Both the position numbers and the translations under genes were made by a program. Source: an uncultured Sulfurovum sp. (GTDB lineage: Bacteria; Campylobacterota; Campylobacteria; Campylobacterales; Sulfurovaceae). Taken from it: DNA of 37,262 nucleotides. The notes under the pieces are model-generated. The model saw nothing but the letters and a program-made list of their open reading frames with translations. It was not told the DNA's origin and searched no databases. The stretch is from positions 1 to 37,262 of the forward strand of contig CACVAU010000028.1 in NCBI GenBank assembly GCA_902727915.1, written 5' to 3'. Shown here in pieces: positions 7,843-14,730 of the stretch (the first letter of the stretch is position 1; the number at the start of each line of letters is the position of its first letter).

Positions 7843-8979
7843 TTAAAAATTGTAATTAACATAGACATGTAGGTGCTCAGCATCCACAACACCCACATTG
7901 GCAGCTTTTAAATCAGCATAAACCATATCAATAAATAATTTATCATTCACTTTATATGAAGCTAAAAAATCAAACTCTCTGGCTTTTGTTTTGCTTTCGG
8001 TCTCAATATACATTTTTCCTACGCCTAAAGTCAAGTCTTTTAGACCTAAAGTACTCACATCATACTCTAAACCAACACTTCTTGCTGTGGCATTCTTTCC
8101 AGCATTGTCAACCACTAAAAATTCAGAACCAGCAAAAAATGGTCCTCCACCAAAACCACTATTCGCAACATTGTTGTTAATTTTATTATAAGCACAGCTC
8201 ACAAGTACACCCAATGACTTTAGTCCTGCATCTACTTTTAGACCCAAAACTTCTGCATCTTCGCCCACAAGATAAGACTGATTTGCATACTGTAAACCTA
8301 GACCATACACATAATTTTCAAAACTATTTTCATAGATTGACTCAAAATAAGCCATGCCATTAACTTCGGCATCTTTTAATCGGTTATACCAAGCAGAGAG
8401 TCCCAAGTTTTCAATGCCCTCATAACTAACACCCAAAACTTGCATATTTTGTGAACCATTAATTCTGGTAAATTTATCAACAACCTCAGCACCTACTCCT
8501 GACATTTTGTGAATTTGTCCTAGAAAAATTTCTGTATCTTTAATGTCATTATTCACTAAAGTCACAGCTTCAAAAGTATTGGGTACCATGCCAATATCAT
8601 CCATATCTGCAAAAGGTGTGTTTAACTCTTGACGACCTATTTTTAAACGTGTCTCACCAAACTCACCCTCCAAATAAACTTCACCTAAAATGGCATAAGA
8701 CTCTTCATACTCACCTCTTAAAGGAATTAAATCACCATTATCTCCATGAAAAACTTTGGTAGTAAAATACAAACTCGTACCCACACTTAAGCCCTCATAA
8801 CTTGGGGTTTGAAAATGTAACTTTCCTCCAACAGCATCATCTTGATATTTTTTATCATTTTTAATGTCATGTGTGTGATAGGTTCCTCTTAAGTAACCAT
8901 TAAACTCATAGCTATTAGTTTCAATAGCATCAACTCCTAAAGTAGACAGAACAATTAGACTCAATATATTTTTTTTCAA
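7843..8979 (-). CDS. OprD-like outer-membrane porin
   Basis: A 378-residue predicted outer-membrane beta-barrel. It has a Sec signal peptide (MKKNILSLIVLSTLGVDA), alternating amphipathic strands throughout (for example LKIGRQELNTPFADMDDIG, LGLSAWYNRLKD) and a C-terminal Phe (VYVNYNF), the usual barrel-assembly signal. The early RIGRQEL-type strand and D/G-rich turns resemble the OprD/major-outer-membrane family common in Campylobacterota. The substrate is unknown. It is divergent from apbE (46-base gap) and lies upstream of feoA on the same strand with a Fur box between them, so it is not clearly part of the feo unit. Confidence 0.8.
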   Translation of the reverse strand: MKKNILSLIVLSTLGVDAIETNSYEFNGYLRGTYHTHDIKNDKKYQDDAVGGKLHFQTPSYEGLSVGTSLYFTTKVFHGDNGDLIPLRGEYEESYAILGEVYLEGEFGETRLKIGRQELNTPFADMDDIGMVPNTFEAVTLVNNDIKDTEIFLGQIHKMSGVGAEVVDKFTRINGSQNMQVLGVSYEGIENLGLSAWYNRLKDAEVNGMAYFESIYENSFENYVYGLGLQYANQSYLVGEDAEVLGLKVDAGLKSLGVLVSCAYNKINNNVANSGFGGGPFFAGSEFLVVDNAGKNATARSVGLEYDVSTLGLKDLTLGVGKMYIETESKTKAREFDFLASYKVNDKLFIDMVYADLKAANVGVVDAEHLHVYVNYNF

Positions 8980-9004
8980 AAAAACTCCTAAAAAAAGTAC
9001 TTAA

Positions 9005-9018
9005 ATTTTAGCTAAAAT
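9005..9018 (+). promoter_or_regulatory. Palindrome containing the apbE -10 box
   Basis: ATTTTAGCTAAAAT is a perfect 14-base palindrome in the divergent porin/apbE gap. Its right arm contains TAAAAT (9013-9018), which ends exactly 7 bases before the apbE ATG. A start there would give a leaderless apbE mRNA; no Shine-Dalgarno sequence is present. Confidence 0.45.
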
Positions 9019-9025
9019 CTTATTT

Positions 9026-9961
9026 ATGAAACAAATATTATTAATATTACTCCTAATTAACCTCCTCTTAGAGGCAAAAAATACACAACGACAACAAGTA
9101 ATTATGGGCACTTTTGGAACTATAACCGTTAAAAATAAACAAAAACACACTATCTCTGAAGGTTTTAAACTTTTAAAAGAAATAGAAGGCTCTCTTTCTT
9201 CGTATAATCACAATGCACTACTCTACCAACTCAATAAAACAAAAACAATTATTGCCGATAAGTATTTATTGGAGAGCATTCATCAAAGTCAACAATTTTA
9301 CAAACAAAGTAATGGTTATTTTAATATTGCCATTGGTTCAGTTACAAAAAAACTTTATGGTTTTGGTGCAAATGAAAAAGTTCCAACGAGCAAAGAACTC
9401 AATGAAGCAAATAGTGATATAAATAACATATATATTAAGGATAATCACATTAAATTATCTCAAAAGACGACACTGGACTTAGGAGGTATGGGCAAAGGTT
9501 TTGCTGTAGATAAAGTAGCAAACTACTACAGAGAGCAAAATATTTCTTATGCCATCGTAGCCCTCTCTGGTGATATTCAAGCACTTCATCCCACAAGTAT
9601 TTACCTTAATTCTCCATTTAAAAAAACATCGTTTGCTCAATTAAAAACACTTCACCCCAATACCTCCATAAGTACTTCAGGAACCTATAGACGTTATGTA
9701 AAAAGTAAAGAGCATCATCACCTCATCAACCCAAAAAGTAAACGCCAAGGTAAAAGTTTTGTTTCTATTACCCTTATAACCCAACAAAATAATACCCTTA
9801 TTGATGCCATGGCTACTGCTATTGGTGTTATGCCTGAGAAAGAGGCGTTGAAGTTTTTAGTAAATAATCCCCATATAGGCTATGTTTTGGTACGTCCTAA
9901 TGGGAATATTTTGTATGGGAATCTTGAGAAGCTATGCAATATTACATGGCTCTTCATCTAA
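9026..9961 (+). CDS. apbE: FAD:protein FMN transferase ApbE
   Basis: Attaches FMN covalently to a Ser/Thr in exported or membrane flavoproteins, using FAD and Mg2+. The 311 residues begin with a signal-like hydrophobic segment (3-15), consistent with periplasmic action. Family motifs are MGTFGTITV (27-35), DLGGMGKGFAVDK (151-163), SGD (181-183), STSGTYRRY (216-224), HHLINP (231-236) and DAMATAIGVM (260-269), which includes the Mg2+/FAD-site Asp and Thr. The likely substrate is the FMN-binding protein at 12532-13050, which carries the matching SGAT motif. The gene stands alone on the plus strand, convergent with the di-heme peroxidase gene (3-base gap). Confidence 0.92.
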   Translation: MKQILLILLLINLLLEAKNTQRQQVIMGTFGTITVKNKQKHTISEGFKLLKEIEGSLSSYNHNALLYQLNKTKTIIADKYLLESIHQSQQFYKQSNGYFNIAIGSVTKKLYGFGANEKVPTSKELNEANSDINNIYIKDNHIKLSQKTTLDLGGMGKGFAVDKVANYYREQNISYAIVALSGDIQALHPTSIYLNSPFKKTSFAQLKTLHPNTSISTSGTYRRYVKSKEHHHLINPKSKRQGKSFVSITLITQQNNTLIDAMATAIGVMPEKEALKFLVNNPHIGYVLVRPNGNILYGNLEKLCNITWLFI

Positions 9962-9964
9962 ATT

Positions 9965-11098
9965 TTATTCATAACGTTTATCACTTAACGTTTTCATAAA
10001 TGTAACTATCAAGTCCTCTTCTGCATCAGTTAATCCTAAATTACCTAGTTCTGAAGTGTTTTTTGTTGCATCCACTTCTCCTGTTCTCCATGCACTACCT
10101 GTTTCAGGGTTAAGTGCTCCAGCTACATCTCTTGTATTATAGAAGTGTACAACTGTTTTTAAATCCCTAAATACACCATTATGCATATAAGGTCCTGTTT
10201 CAGCCACATTACGTAATGTACTTACTCTAAATGCCCCATCTAATTCCGTGTCATTTACATCAGCATTCCCTAAAAGTCCATGATCAATAAATCCACTCCC
10301 CTTACCATTTGCCATACGTACTACGGTATTGGTTGGTACTCCTAAATTATCATACGTAAAATCTGTGAAAAAACCTGTTGTATTATCTTCTTTTAGTAAT
10401 GGGTGACATGCTACACAATTAGCACGACTTTCATCAGAGAAAAGTGCCATACCAGCCTGTTCATCAGATGTAAATGTGTATGTCCCTTGTAACATACGGT
10501 CATACTTTGAATCAAATGGTGCAAACAAATCTGTTTTTTCAAAAGCAGCAATAGCATCACTTATGGCTTCATAAGAAGCATTTACCTCATCAAAAATATT
10601 TTCACCATAAATTGTTTGAAATGACTGAATGTATGTACTATTTTCCTTCACTCTATCCACAACATCTTCTTTACTATTCATTTGCATCTCATCTGGATTT
10701 AGGAATGGTTCTTGTGCCTGTTCCTTTAAATCTTCTGAACGTCCATCTAAAAACTGTCCACCTTGAAAAAGTATATCTCCTTCATCTTTAATTGTTCCAA
10801 AATTCGGTATAAATACAGCATATGATGCAGTAGGAACATTTCTATCACCTAACTTCAATCCATCGGCACTTTCTGCAACTGCATGATTCACACTACTAGC
10901 TATTCGTCCATCTACAAAACCTTTTGTCTCATCATGACATGTTGCACAAGACATGGTTCTGTTTTGAGACAATGACGTGTCATTAAAAAGTGACTTACCC
11001 AATGCAACTTTTTGCTCACTAATTGTACTGGTAGTATTTGTATTACCACATCCTATAAATATCAAAGGTACTAAAGCCCAAGCTACTTTTCTTTTCAT
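9965..11098 (-). CDS. Di-heme cytochrome c peroxidase / MauG-family lipoprotein
   Basis: A periplasmic, membrane-anchored di-heme c protein of 377 residues. The signal peptide ends in a lipobox with Cys17 (IFIGC). Two heme-attachment sites are visible: CATCH (51-55) and CVACH (228-232). Family segments RNVPT (86-90), FLDGRSEDLKEQAQEPF (117-133) and GPYMHNGVFRDL correspond to the RNAPT, FWDGR and PYFHDG regions of bacterial cytochrome c peroxidases, although the FWDGR Trp is Leu here. The substrate could be H2O2 or, in MauG-like members, another protein. It is divergent from the OprP-like porin with a Fur-box candidate 36 bases upstream of its start. Confidence 0.88.
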   Translation of the reverse strand: MKRKVAWALVPLIFIGCGNTNTTSTISEQKVALGKSLFNDTSLSQNRTMSCATCHDETKGFVDGRIASSVNHAVAESADGLKLGDRNVPTASYAVFIPNFGTIKDEGDILFQGGQFLDGRSEDLKEQAQEPFLNPDEMQMNSKEDVVDRVKENSTYIQSFQTIYGENIFDEVNASYEAISDAIAAFEKTDLFAPFDSKYDRMLQGTYTFTSDEQAGMALFSDESRANCVACHPLLKEDNTTGFFTDFTYDNLGVPTNTVVRMANGKGSGFIDHGLLGNADVNDTELDGAFRVSTLRNVAETGPYMHNGVFRDLKTVVHFYNTRDVAGALNPETGSAWRTGEVDATKNTSELGNLGLTDAEEDLIVTFMKTLSDKRYE

Positions 11099-11133
11099 TA
11101 CTTTTCGTTATTAAACTCTATTTTTATTAAAAA

Positions 11134-11148
11134 TAATAATTATTATCA
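11134..11148. promoter_or_regulatory. Fur-box candidate in the divergent peroxidase/porin gap
   Basis: TAATAATTATTATCA matches 13 of the 14 specified positions of TGATAAT-N-ATTATCA. It lies 36 bases from the peroxidase gene start and about 106 bases from the porin ATG. Rightward, a TAAAAT (11157-11162) follows 9 bases later and could be the porin -10. The region is very A/T-rich, so chance similarity is possible, but the match is long and symmetric. Confidence 0.65.
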
Positions 11149-11254
11149 TTATTTTTTAAAATTCAAAAAACTTTATTTAAATCGGAGTAATTTTATCTTA
11201 TTTTAATTTTAATTGATTACTATTCTCAAAATTATTTATACTAAGGAGTACACT

Positions 11255-12454
11255 ATGTACAAAAAATTACTAATAGGTTCAGCCATTGCAGCGAGTACCT
11301 TAACACTTCAAGCAGATCAACTAGACGACTTAACAACAAAACTTAATACACTTACTCAAGAAATAGCTGAACTTAAAAAACAAAAAAATGCTGAACTTGA
11401 AGTGCTTACTGAAGAAATAGCTCAAATTAAAGAGACAGAAACAAATGGTTCATCTGCAATGGATAAACTTTCATTTGGTGGTTATGGTAAAATGGACTAT
11501 ACCAACTATCGAGACAGTTCGACAGCCAATGAACTTGATATTTACCGTGCCATTCTTTATGTAGGTTACCAATTCACAGATAACATTAAATTTGTTTCAG
11601 AAATTGAATGGGAACATGGAGGACGTGAGAGTACAGGTGGATACTCTGTTATTGAACAAGCTTACTTAGACTTCAAACTCAATAACATGGCTTCTGTAAA
11701 AGTAGGTCATATGATTGTTCCAGTGGGAATGGTAAACTTATATCATGAACCAACCTACTTTCCAAGTGTAAGTAGACCAGAAGTTGAAAAATATATTATT
11801 CCTTCTACTTGGCATGAAAATGGAGCAGTTGTTCATGGTTCTATCAATAGTTTTGACTATCAAGTTGGTCTTATGAATGGACTCAATGCTACCAATGGTA
11901 CAGAAGTTAGAAACATGAGACAAAATGGACAAAATGCTGAAGCTGAAGACTTTGCTTTTGTAGCTCGTGCAGACTATAAAACTAACAATGGTATCAATAT
12001 TGGAGGGTCTATCTTTACAGGTGGAGCAGGACAAGAGACAACAACATTAAGCTCGGTAGATACAACCATTGCTGAAATTCATGCTGGATATAACCTCAAC
12101 AAAATCCACATCAATGCCTTATATGCACAAAGTAAAGTAGATAATGCTTCTGCTGTTGCCGTAAATGCGAATGCCAATGCATCAGGTAAGGGTTCAGGGT
12201 ACTATATAAATGCAGCTTATGCTATAACAGCAAAATGGACACCCTTTGTTCAGTATGAAAAGTACAATCGTTTTGATGAAAAATTTGATGAAACAGGTAC
12301 AGCAACAACGGCTGACAAAGATATTAGCAATACAAGCATTGGGCTAAATTATAAACCAACGCCAAATGTTGTACTTAAAGCCAACTATGTTATAAGAGAC
12401 AACAAAGGTACTGACGATGATAGAATTGAATTAGGTACAGGATACGTATTTTAG
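11255..12454 (+). CDS. OprP/OprO-like porin with N-terminal coiled coil
   Basis: A 399-residue outer-membrane beta-barrel. The ATG at 11255 follows AAGGAG by seven bases and yields a clean signal peptide (MYKKLLIGSAIAASTLTLQA). A heptad-like coiled coil follows (about 21-60, DDLTTKLNTLTQEIAELKKQ), then a barrel starting FGGYGKMDYTNY and containing FVSEIEWEHGG and VGHMIVPVGMVNLYHEP, as in the phosphate-selective porin O/P family. It ends in a barrel signal (LGTGYVF). The ligand is unknown; the family name does not prove phosphate specificity. It probably heads the unit with the downstream FMN-binding protein and shares the Fur-box gap with the peroxidase. Confidence 0.85.
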   Translation: MYKKLLIGSAIAASTLTLQADQLDDLTTKLNTLTQEIAELKKQKNAELEVLTEEIAQIKETETNGSSAMDKLSFGGYGKMDYTNYRDSSTANELDIYRAILYVGYQFTDNIKFVSEIEWEHGGRESTGGYSVIEQAYLDFKLNNMASVKVGHMIVPVGMVNLYHEPTYFPSVSRPEVEKYIIPSTWHENGAVVHGSINSFDYQVGLMNGLNATNGTEVRNMRQNGQNAEAEDFAFVARADYKTNNGINIGGSIFTGGAGQETTTLSSVDTTIAEIHAGYNLNKIHINALYAQSKVDNASAVAVNANANASGKGSGYYINAAYAITAKWTPFVQYEKYNRFDEKFDETGTATTADKDISNTSIGLNYKPTPNVVLKANYVIRDNKGTDDDRIELGTGYVF

Positions 12455-12484
12455 AGTATAATTCTTCAAAATTCTAAAACAATA

Positions 12485-12506
12485 AAGTGCTACCGTAGTA
12501 GCACTT
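12485..12506 (+). other. Perfect hairpin between porin and FMN-binding genes
   Basis: AAGTGCTAC (12485-12493) and GTAGCACTT (12498-12506) form a perfect 9-base stem with a CGTA loop. No T tract follows, so this is not a standard terminator. It may be a 3'-end stabilising or partial-termination element that lowers expression of the downstream genes relative to the porin. Confidence 0.55.
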
Positions 12507-12531
12507 ACATCACTTAAAAAGGTCAAAAAAC

Positions 12532-13050
12532 ATGATTCAAAAAATTACTGTCATTTTTTTTATTTTTGTATCTACGCTCTTCGCTAAAAATACTATTTCC
12601 ATAGAAGATATTTTAAAAAGTAACTACAATAGTGAAATTAACGTAAACAAAAAGAGTTTAATTTTAACAAAAGAAGAAAGTAAAAAAATTCAACAACAAG
12701 CAAAAGCAAAACTTTCTTCTAAAATTGTTCGTTATTATGAAGTTAAAAAAGAAAATAATACCATTGGTCATGCCATACTTTTAAAAGAAAAAATACGTAC
12801 TAAATATGCTGCCATACTCTATATGGTTGATAACAATAATACCATGCTAGGTATTGAAATAGTATCCTTTAAAGAACCCAGTGAATACAAACCTAATGAT
12901 AACTGGAAAAAAATATTTGTAGGTAAAACAAGTGAAGATACCCTTGTAGCTGGAGAAGACATAGCCACCATTTCTGGAGCTACCATGTCTGCACGTGCTA
13001 TTTCAAATGCTGCTAGAGTTGCTTTAGCCATTGTCAAAGAAAAACTCTAA
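12532..13050 (+). CDS. Exported FMN-binding domain protein, likely ApbE substrate
   Basis: A 172-residue exported protein with a Sec signal peptide (hydrophobic 6-17, then FAK). The C-terminal domain (about 70-172) is an FMN_bind/RnfG-NqrC-type domain and ends with SGATMSARAISNA; Thr151 in SGAT is the expected attachment point for phosphoester-linked FMN. The single-domain form resembles stand-alone flavinylated electron carriers. ApbE is encoded 2.6 kb upstream. Two four-helix membrane proteins follow after 9 bases, so all three are probably one unit that moves electrons across or along the inner membrane. The electron acceptor is unknown; ferric iron is my inference from the Fur sites and feoAB nearby. 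Confidence 0.85.
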   Translation: MIQKITVIFFIFVSTLFAKNTISIEDILKSNYNSEINVNKKSLILTKEESKKIQQQAKAKLSSKIVRYYEVKKENNTIGHAILLKEKIRTKYAAILYMVDNNNTMLGIEIVSFKEPSEYKPNDNWKKIFVGKTSEDTLVAGEDIATISGATMSARAISNAARVALAIVKEKL

Positions 13051-13059
13051 GTTCTTAAA

Positions 13060-13524
13060 ATGCAATTTTTAGACAAAGCCAAAGAGTTCGACAAAAATCC
13101 TTTACTAAAAAAACTTATATTTTTTTTAGTCATCACCTTACTTCTATACTTGGGGTTAGATATTTTACTTCACCAGCAACAAATTGGTTTAACATTTAAG
13201 ATGGCAAGTCATACTATCTTAGGTAATGAAGAAGAGTTTTTAGATCCCATTCTTTTTGATGCTCTTTTAGAGCATGTTCATGCCAATATTTTATCAAGTA
13301 TGCTAACCCTACTTCTTTTAAGTAGTATTTATATTAGACTTAATCCTAAAAGTAAGCAACGGCTTATACATGTATCATTTATTACAGCTATCTTCAGCCA
13401 CATAACACTTTTATTGACCACAACATTGTCTCTATTTATTAGTATATGGATTATTCTTTTTCTATTATGGCACTTCAGCGCTTTTCTACTTGGACTAGTT
13501 ATTATAGGTAAACTTGTAAAATGA
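13060..13524 (+). CDS. Four-helix, His-rich membrane protein A
   Basis: A 154-residue inner-membrane protein of unknown function. Helices are predicted at about 17-37, 75-93, 103-123 and 127-150. Histidines lie at or in the membrane edges (His38, 51, 72, 74, 104, 114, 138); His114 and His138 are within helices, so heme b or metal ligation is conceivable. The layout and the segment around LLEHVHANIL (69-78) resemble the next gene product (LLEIITPHLF), suggesting that the two are diverged paralogues forming a heterodimer. It starts 9 bases after the FMN-binding gene and its stop overlaps the next ATG (ATGA). Confidence 0.7.
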   Translation: MQFLDKAKEFDKNPLLKKLIFFLVITLLLYLGLDILLHQQQIGLTFKMASHTILGNEEEFLDPILFDALLEHVHANILSSMLTLLLLSSIYIRLNPKSKQRLIHVSFITAIFSHITLLLTTTLSLFISIWIILFLLWHFSAFLLGLVIIGKLVK

Positions 13525-13967
13525 TACCTATATATACGGCTGTGATTCGTTACTTTTTACTCATGTTCCTCATGCTTCTCATCACAGGTATTTGGCTACT
13601 TCTTTCACATACTTCTCTTTCGGTAGAAAGTTTTACAAACTATTATGTAGAAAAAAGTTTTTTTGGTCTTTTAGAAATTATTACGCCTCATCTCTTTGCC
13701 ATGGGAACAACTGTTTTTATTTTAACACACCTTTTATCTTTAAATAAAAAAAATACACCTTATGAAAACAAGCTTAGCTTAGTACTTTTTACCCTGATGC
13801 TACTGTCAAACTTTAGTCTATTTTTCATTACAGAAGAAAGTACTTGGATGGTATGGATTAAACTAATCTCTACAATACTGTTCTTCATTTTTTCATTATT
13901 GAGCATATATCAAGTTTTATTAAGAACCCATAAGCCTAAGTTAAACAATAGAAAAACTACGTCATAA
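13521..13967 (+). CDS. Four-helix membrane protein B with HX12H motif
   Basis: A 148-residue inner-membrane protein of unknown function with helices at about 10-29, 55-74, 84-103 and 110-132. His57 and His70 lie in one helix (PHLFAMGTTVFILTH), spaced HX12H. That spacing is seen in di-heme b cytochromes, where each His meets a partner on another helix; here the partner would have to come from the neighbouring protein. His30 sits at the end of helix 1. The gene overlaps its predecessor by four bases (ATGA), which supports a stoichiometric complex. Heme binding is inference, not observation. Confidence 0.7.
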   Translation: MIPIYTAVIRYFLLMFLMLLITGIWLLLSHTSLSVESFTNYYVEKSFFGLLEIITPHLFAMGTTVFILTHLLSLNKKNTPYENKLSLVLFTLMLLSNFSLFFITEESTWMVWIKLISTILFFIFSLLSIYQVLLRTHKPKLNNRKTTS

Positions 13968-13975
13968 TATCATAC

Positions 13976-13990
13976 TGATAATTACTATCA
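13976..13990 (+). promoter_or_regulatory. Fur-box candidate upstream of the 55-residue ORF
   Basis: TGATAATTACTATCA matches 13 of the 14 specified positions of TGATAAT-N-ATTATCA. A TATAAA/TAAAAT -10 (13993-14000) begins three bases later, and AAGGAA plus ATG follow. The arrangement is a complete, compact Fe-Fur-repressible promoter for the small gene. Confidence 0.75.
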
Positions 13991-14015
13991 TTTATAAAAT
14001 TAAGAAGGAAATATT

Positions 14016-14183
14016 ATGGCAGACTACATTATTACCAAAGAATCAAAAGCAATTCTACGAGACCTATCTATGCAAAAAAGTGAAAATTTACTATGTCCTA
14101 TTTTAAGAGTTTTACAAATGCGACACAGTGATTTAGATATCCAACAAGCCACAAGGGTTATTAGAACAGTTTTAGCTGATTAA
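14016..14183 (+). CDS. 55-residue protein behind a Fur-box promoter
   Basis: A short ORF starting MADYIITKESKAILRD and ending TRVIRTVLAD, preceded by AAGGAA at good spacing and followed at once by a GC-rich hairpin terminator. Promoter, ribosome binding site and terminator together make it a convincing independent gene. It is soluble, probably helical, with one Cys (27, in LLCPILRV) and no metal-binding cluster. I do not recognise a family. Its Fur-type promoter suggests that it is made in iron limitation, perhaps as a small regulator or partner of the adjacent system. Confidence 0.7.
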   Translation: MADYIITKESKAILRDLSMQKSENLLCPILRVLQMRHSDLDIQQATRVIRTVLAD

Positions 14184-14190
14184 AACAAAC

Positions 14191-14207
14191 GTAGCCCTTT
14201 TGGCTAC
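14191..14207 (+). terminator. Rho-independent terminator after the 55-residue ORF
   Basis: GTAGCC (14191-14196) and GGCTAC (14202-14207) with a CTTTT loop, preceded by A-rich and followed by ATTTTATA. It lies 7 bases after the ORF stop and could also serve the convergent dksA-like gene. Confidence 0.75.
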
Positions 14208-14220
14208 ATTTTATAACTTC

Positions 14221-14577
14221 TTAAGCTTTTTCTTTTTCAATAAACTCTCTACATGAAATACAATAATCAGCAAAAATTTTCACTTTTAACCTCTCTATGT
14301 TAATTCTCTCTTCACAAGATTCACATATTCCATAAGTACCATTTTCAATACGCTTTAAACTCCGTTCAATGGCTTCTAAATTTTCAGCTTGTTTCATCAT
14401 AATAGTATTACCAACACTTTGACCTCTTTGCATGGAAGCATGATCACCTTCATCTTTAGGCTCATTGTCTCTAAATGCATTCATTTCTGATGATGTATTA
14501 TCCAAATTACGCTCAATTTGTATTTTCATCTCTTCTAATTCATTTTTAAAAAAAGCTAACTCATCTTTACTTAACAT
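14221..14577 (-). CDS. DksA/TraR-type zinc finger protein
   Basis: A 118-residue RNA-polymerase secondary-channel regulator of the DksA/TraR family. An N-terminal coiled coil (about 5-76) carries the DxxDxA tip motif as Asp42, Asp45 and Ala47, the residues needed for DksA function. The C-terminal zinc finger has Cys85-x2-Cys88 and Cys106-x2-Cys109. It is shorter than E. coli DksA (151 residues) but keeps the tip and all four Cys, so it probably acts with ppGpp on stable-RNA and amino-acid promoters. It is a single gene. Confidence 0.88.
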   Translation of the reverse strand: MLSKDELAFFKNELEEMKIQIERNLDNTSSEMNAFRDNEPKDEGDHASMQRGQSVGNTIMMKQAENLEAIERSLKRIENGTYGICESCEERINIERLKVKIFADYCISCREFIEKEKA

Positions 14578-14698
14578 TATATTATTCCTTAATCTTTATT
14601 AATAAACTATAAATTACATATTATATCTAATATTATTATTTTATTTTTGTATTATATTATAAAGTATCTGAACAACGAAACCTTTACCATCTATTTGA

Positions 14699-14704
14699 TA
14701 TAAT
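14699..14704 (+). promoter_or_regulatory. -10 box of pyrB-pabB
   Basis: TATAAT in the 153-base, very A/T-rich gap between the dksA-like gene and pyrB. It lies 26 bases before the preferred pyrB start. No clear -35 is visible. Confidence 0.5.
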
Positions 14705-14730
14705 CTCAAACTAAAATGCAAAGAGGATTT

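Noticed and set aside
7840..7852. Terminator for the OprD-like porin (CAATT/AATTG)
   Set aside because: The stem is five A/T-rich base pairs overlapping the stop codon, and an A run rather than a T run follows in the direction of transcription.
11738..12034. Open frame of 98 codons on the minus strand inside the OprP-like porin gene
   Set aside because: It is fully antisense to a well-supported barrel gene, has no ribosome binding site and reads as Ser/Ile-rich non-family sequence.
7523..14183. Nitrous-oxide or Rnf/Nqr system suggested by ApbE and the FMN-binding domain
   Set aside because: No other rnf, nqr or nos genes are present, and the membrane partners are small four-helix proteins unlike RnfD/NqrB or NosR.
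14716..14730. Upstream ATG for pyrB (MQRGF extension)
   Set aside because: No Shine-Dalgarno precedes it, and its own codons contain the AGAGGA that serves the ATG at 14731.
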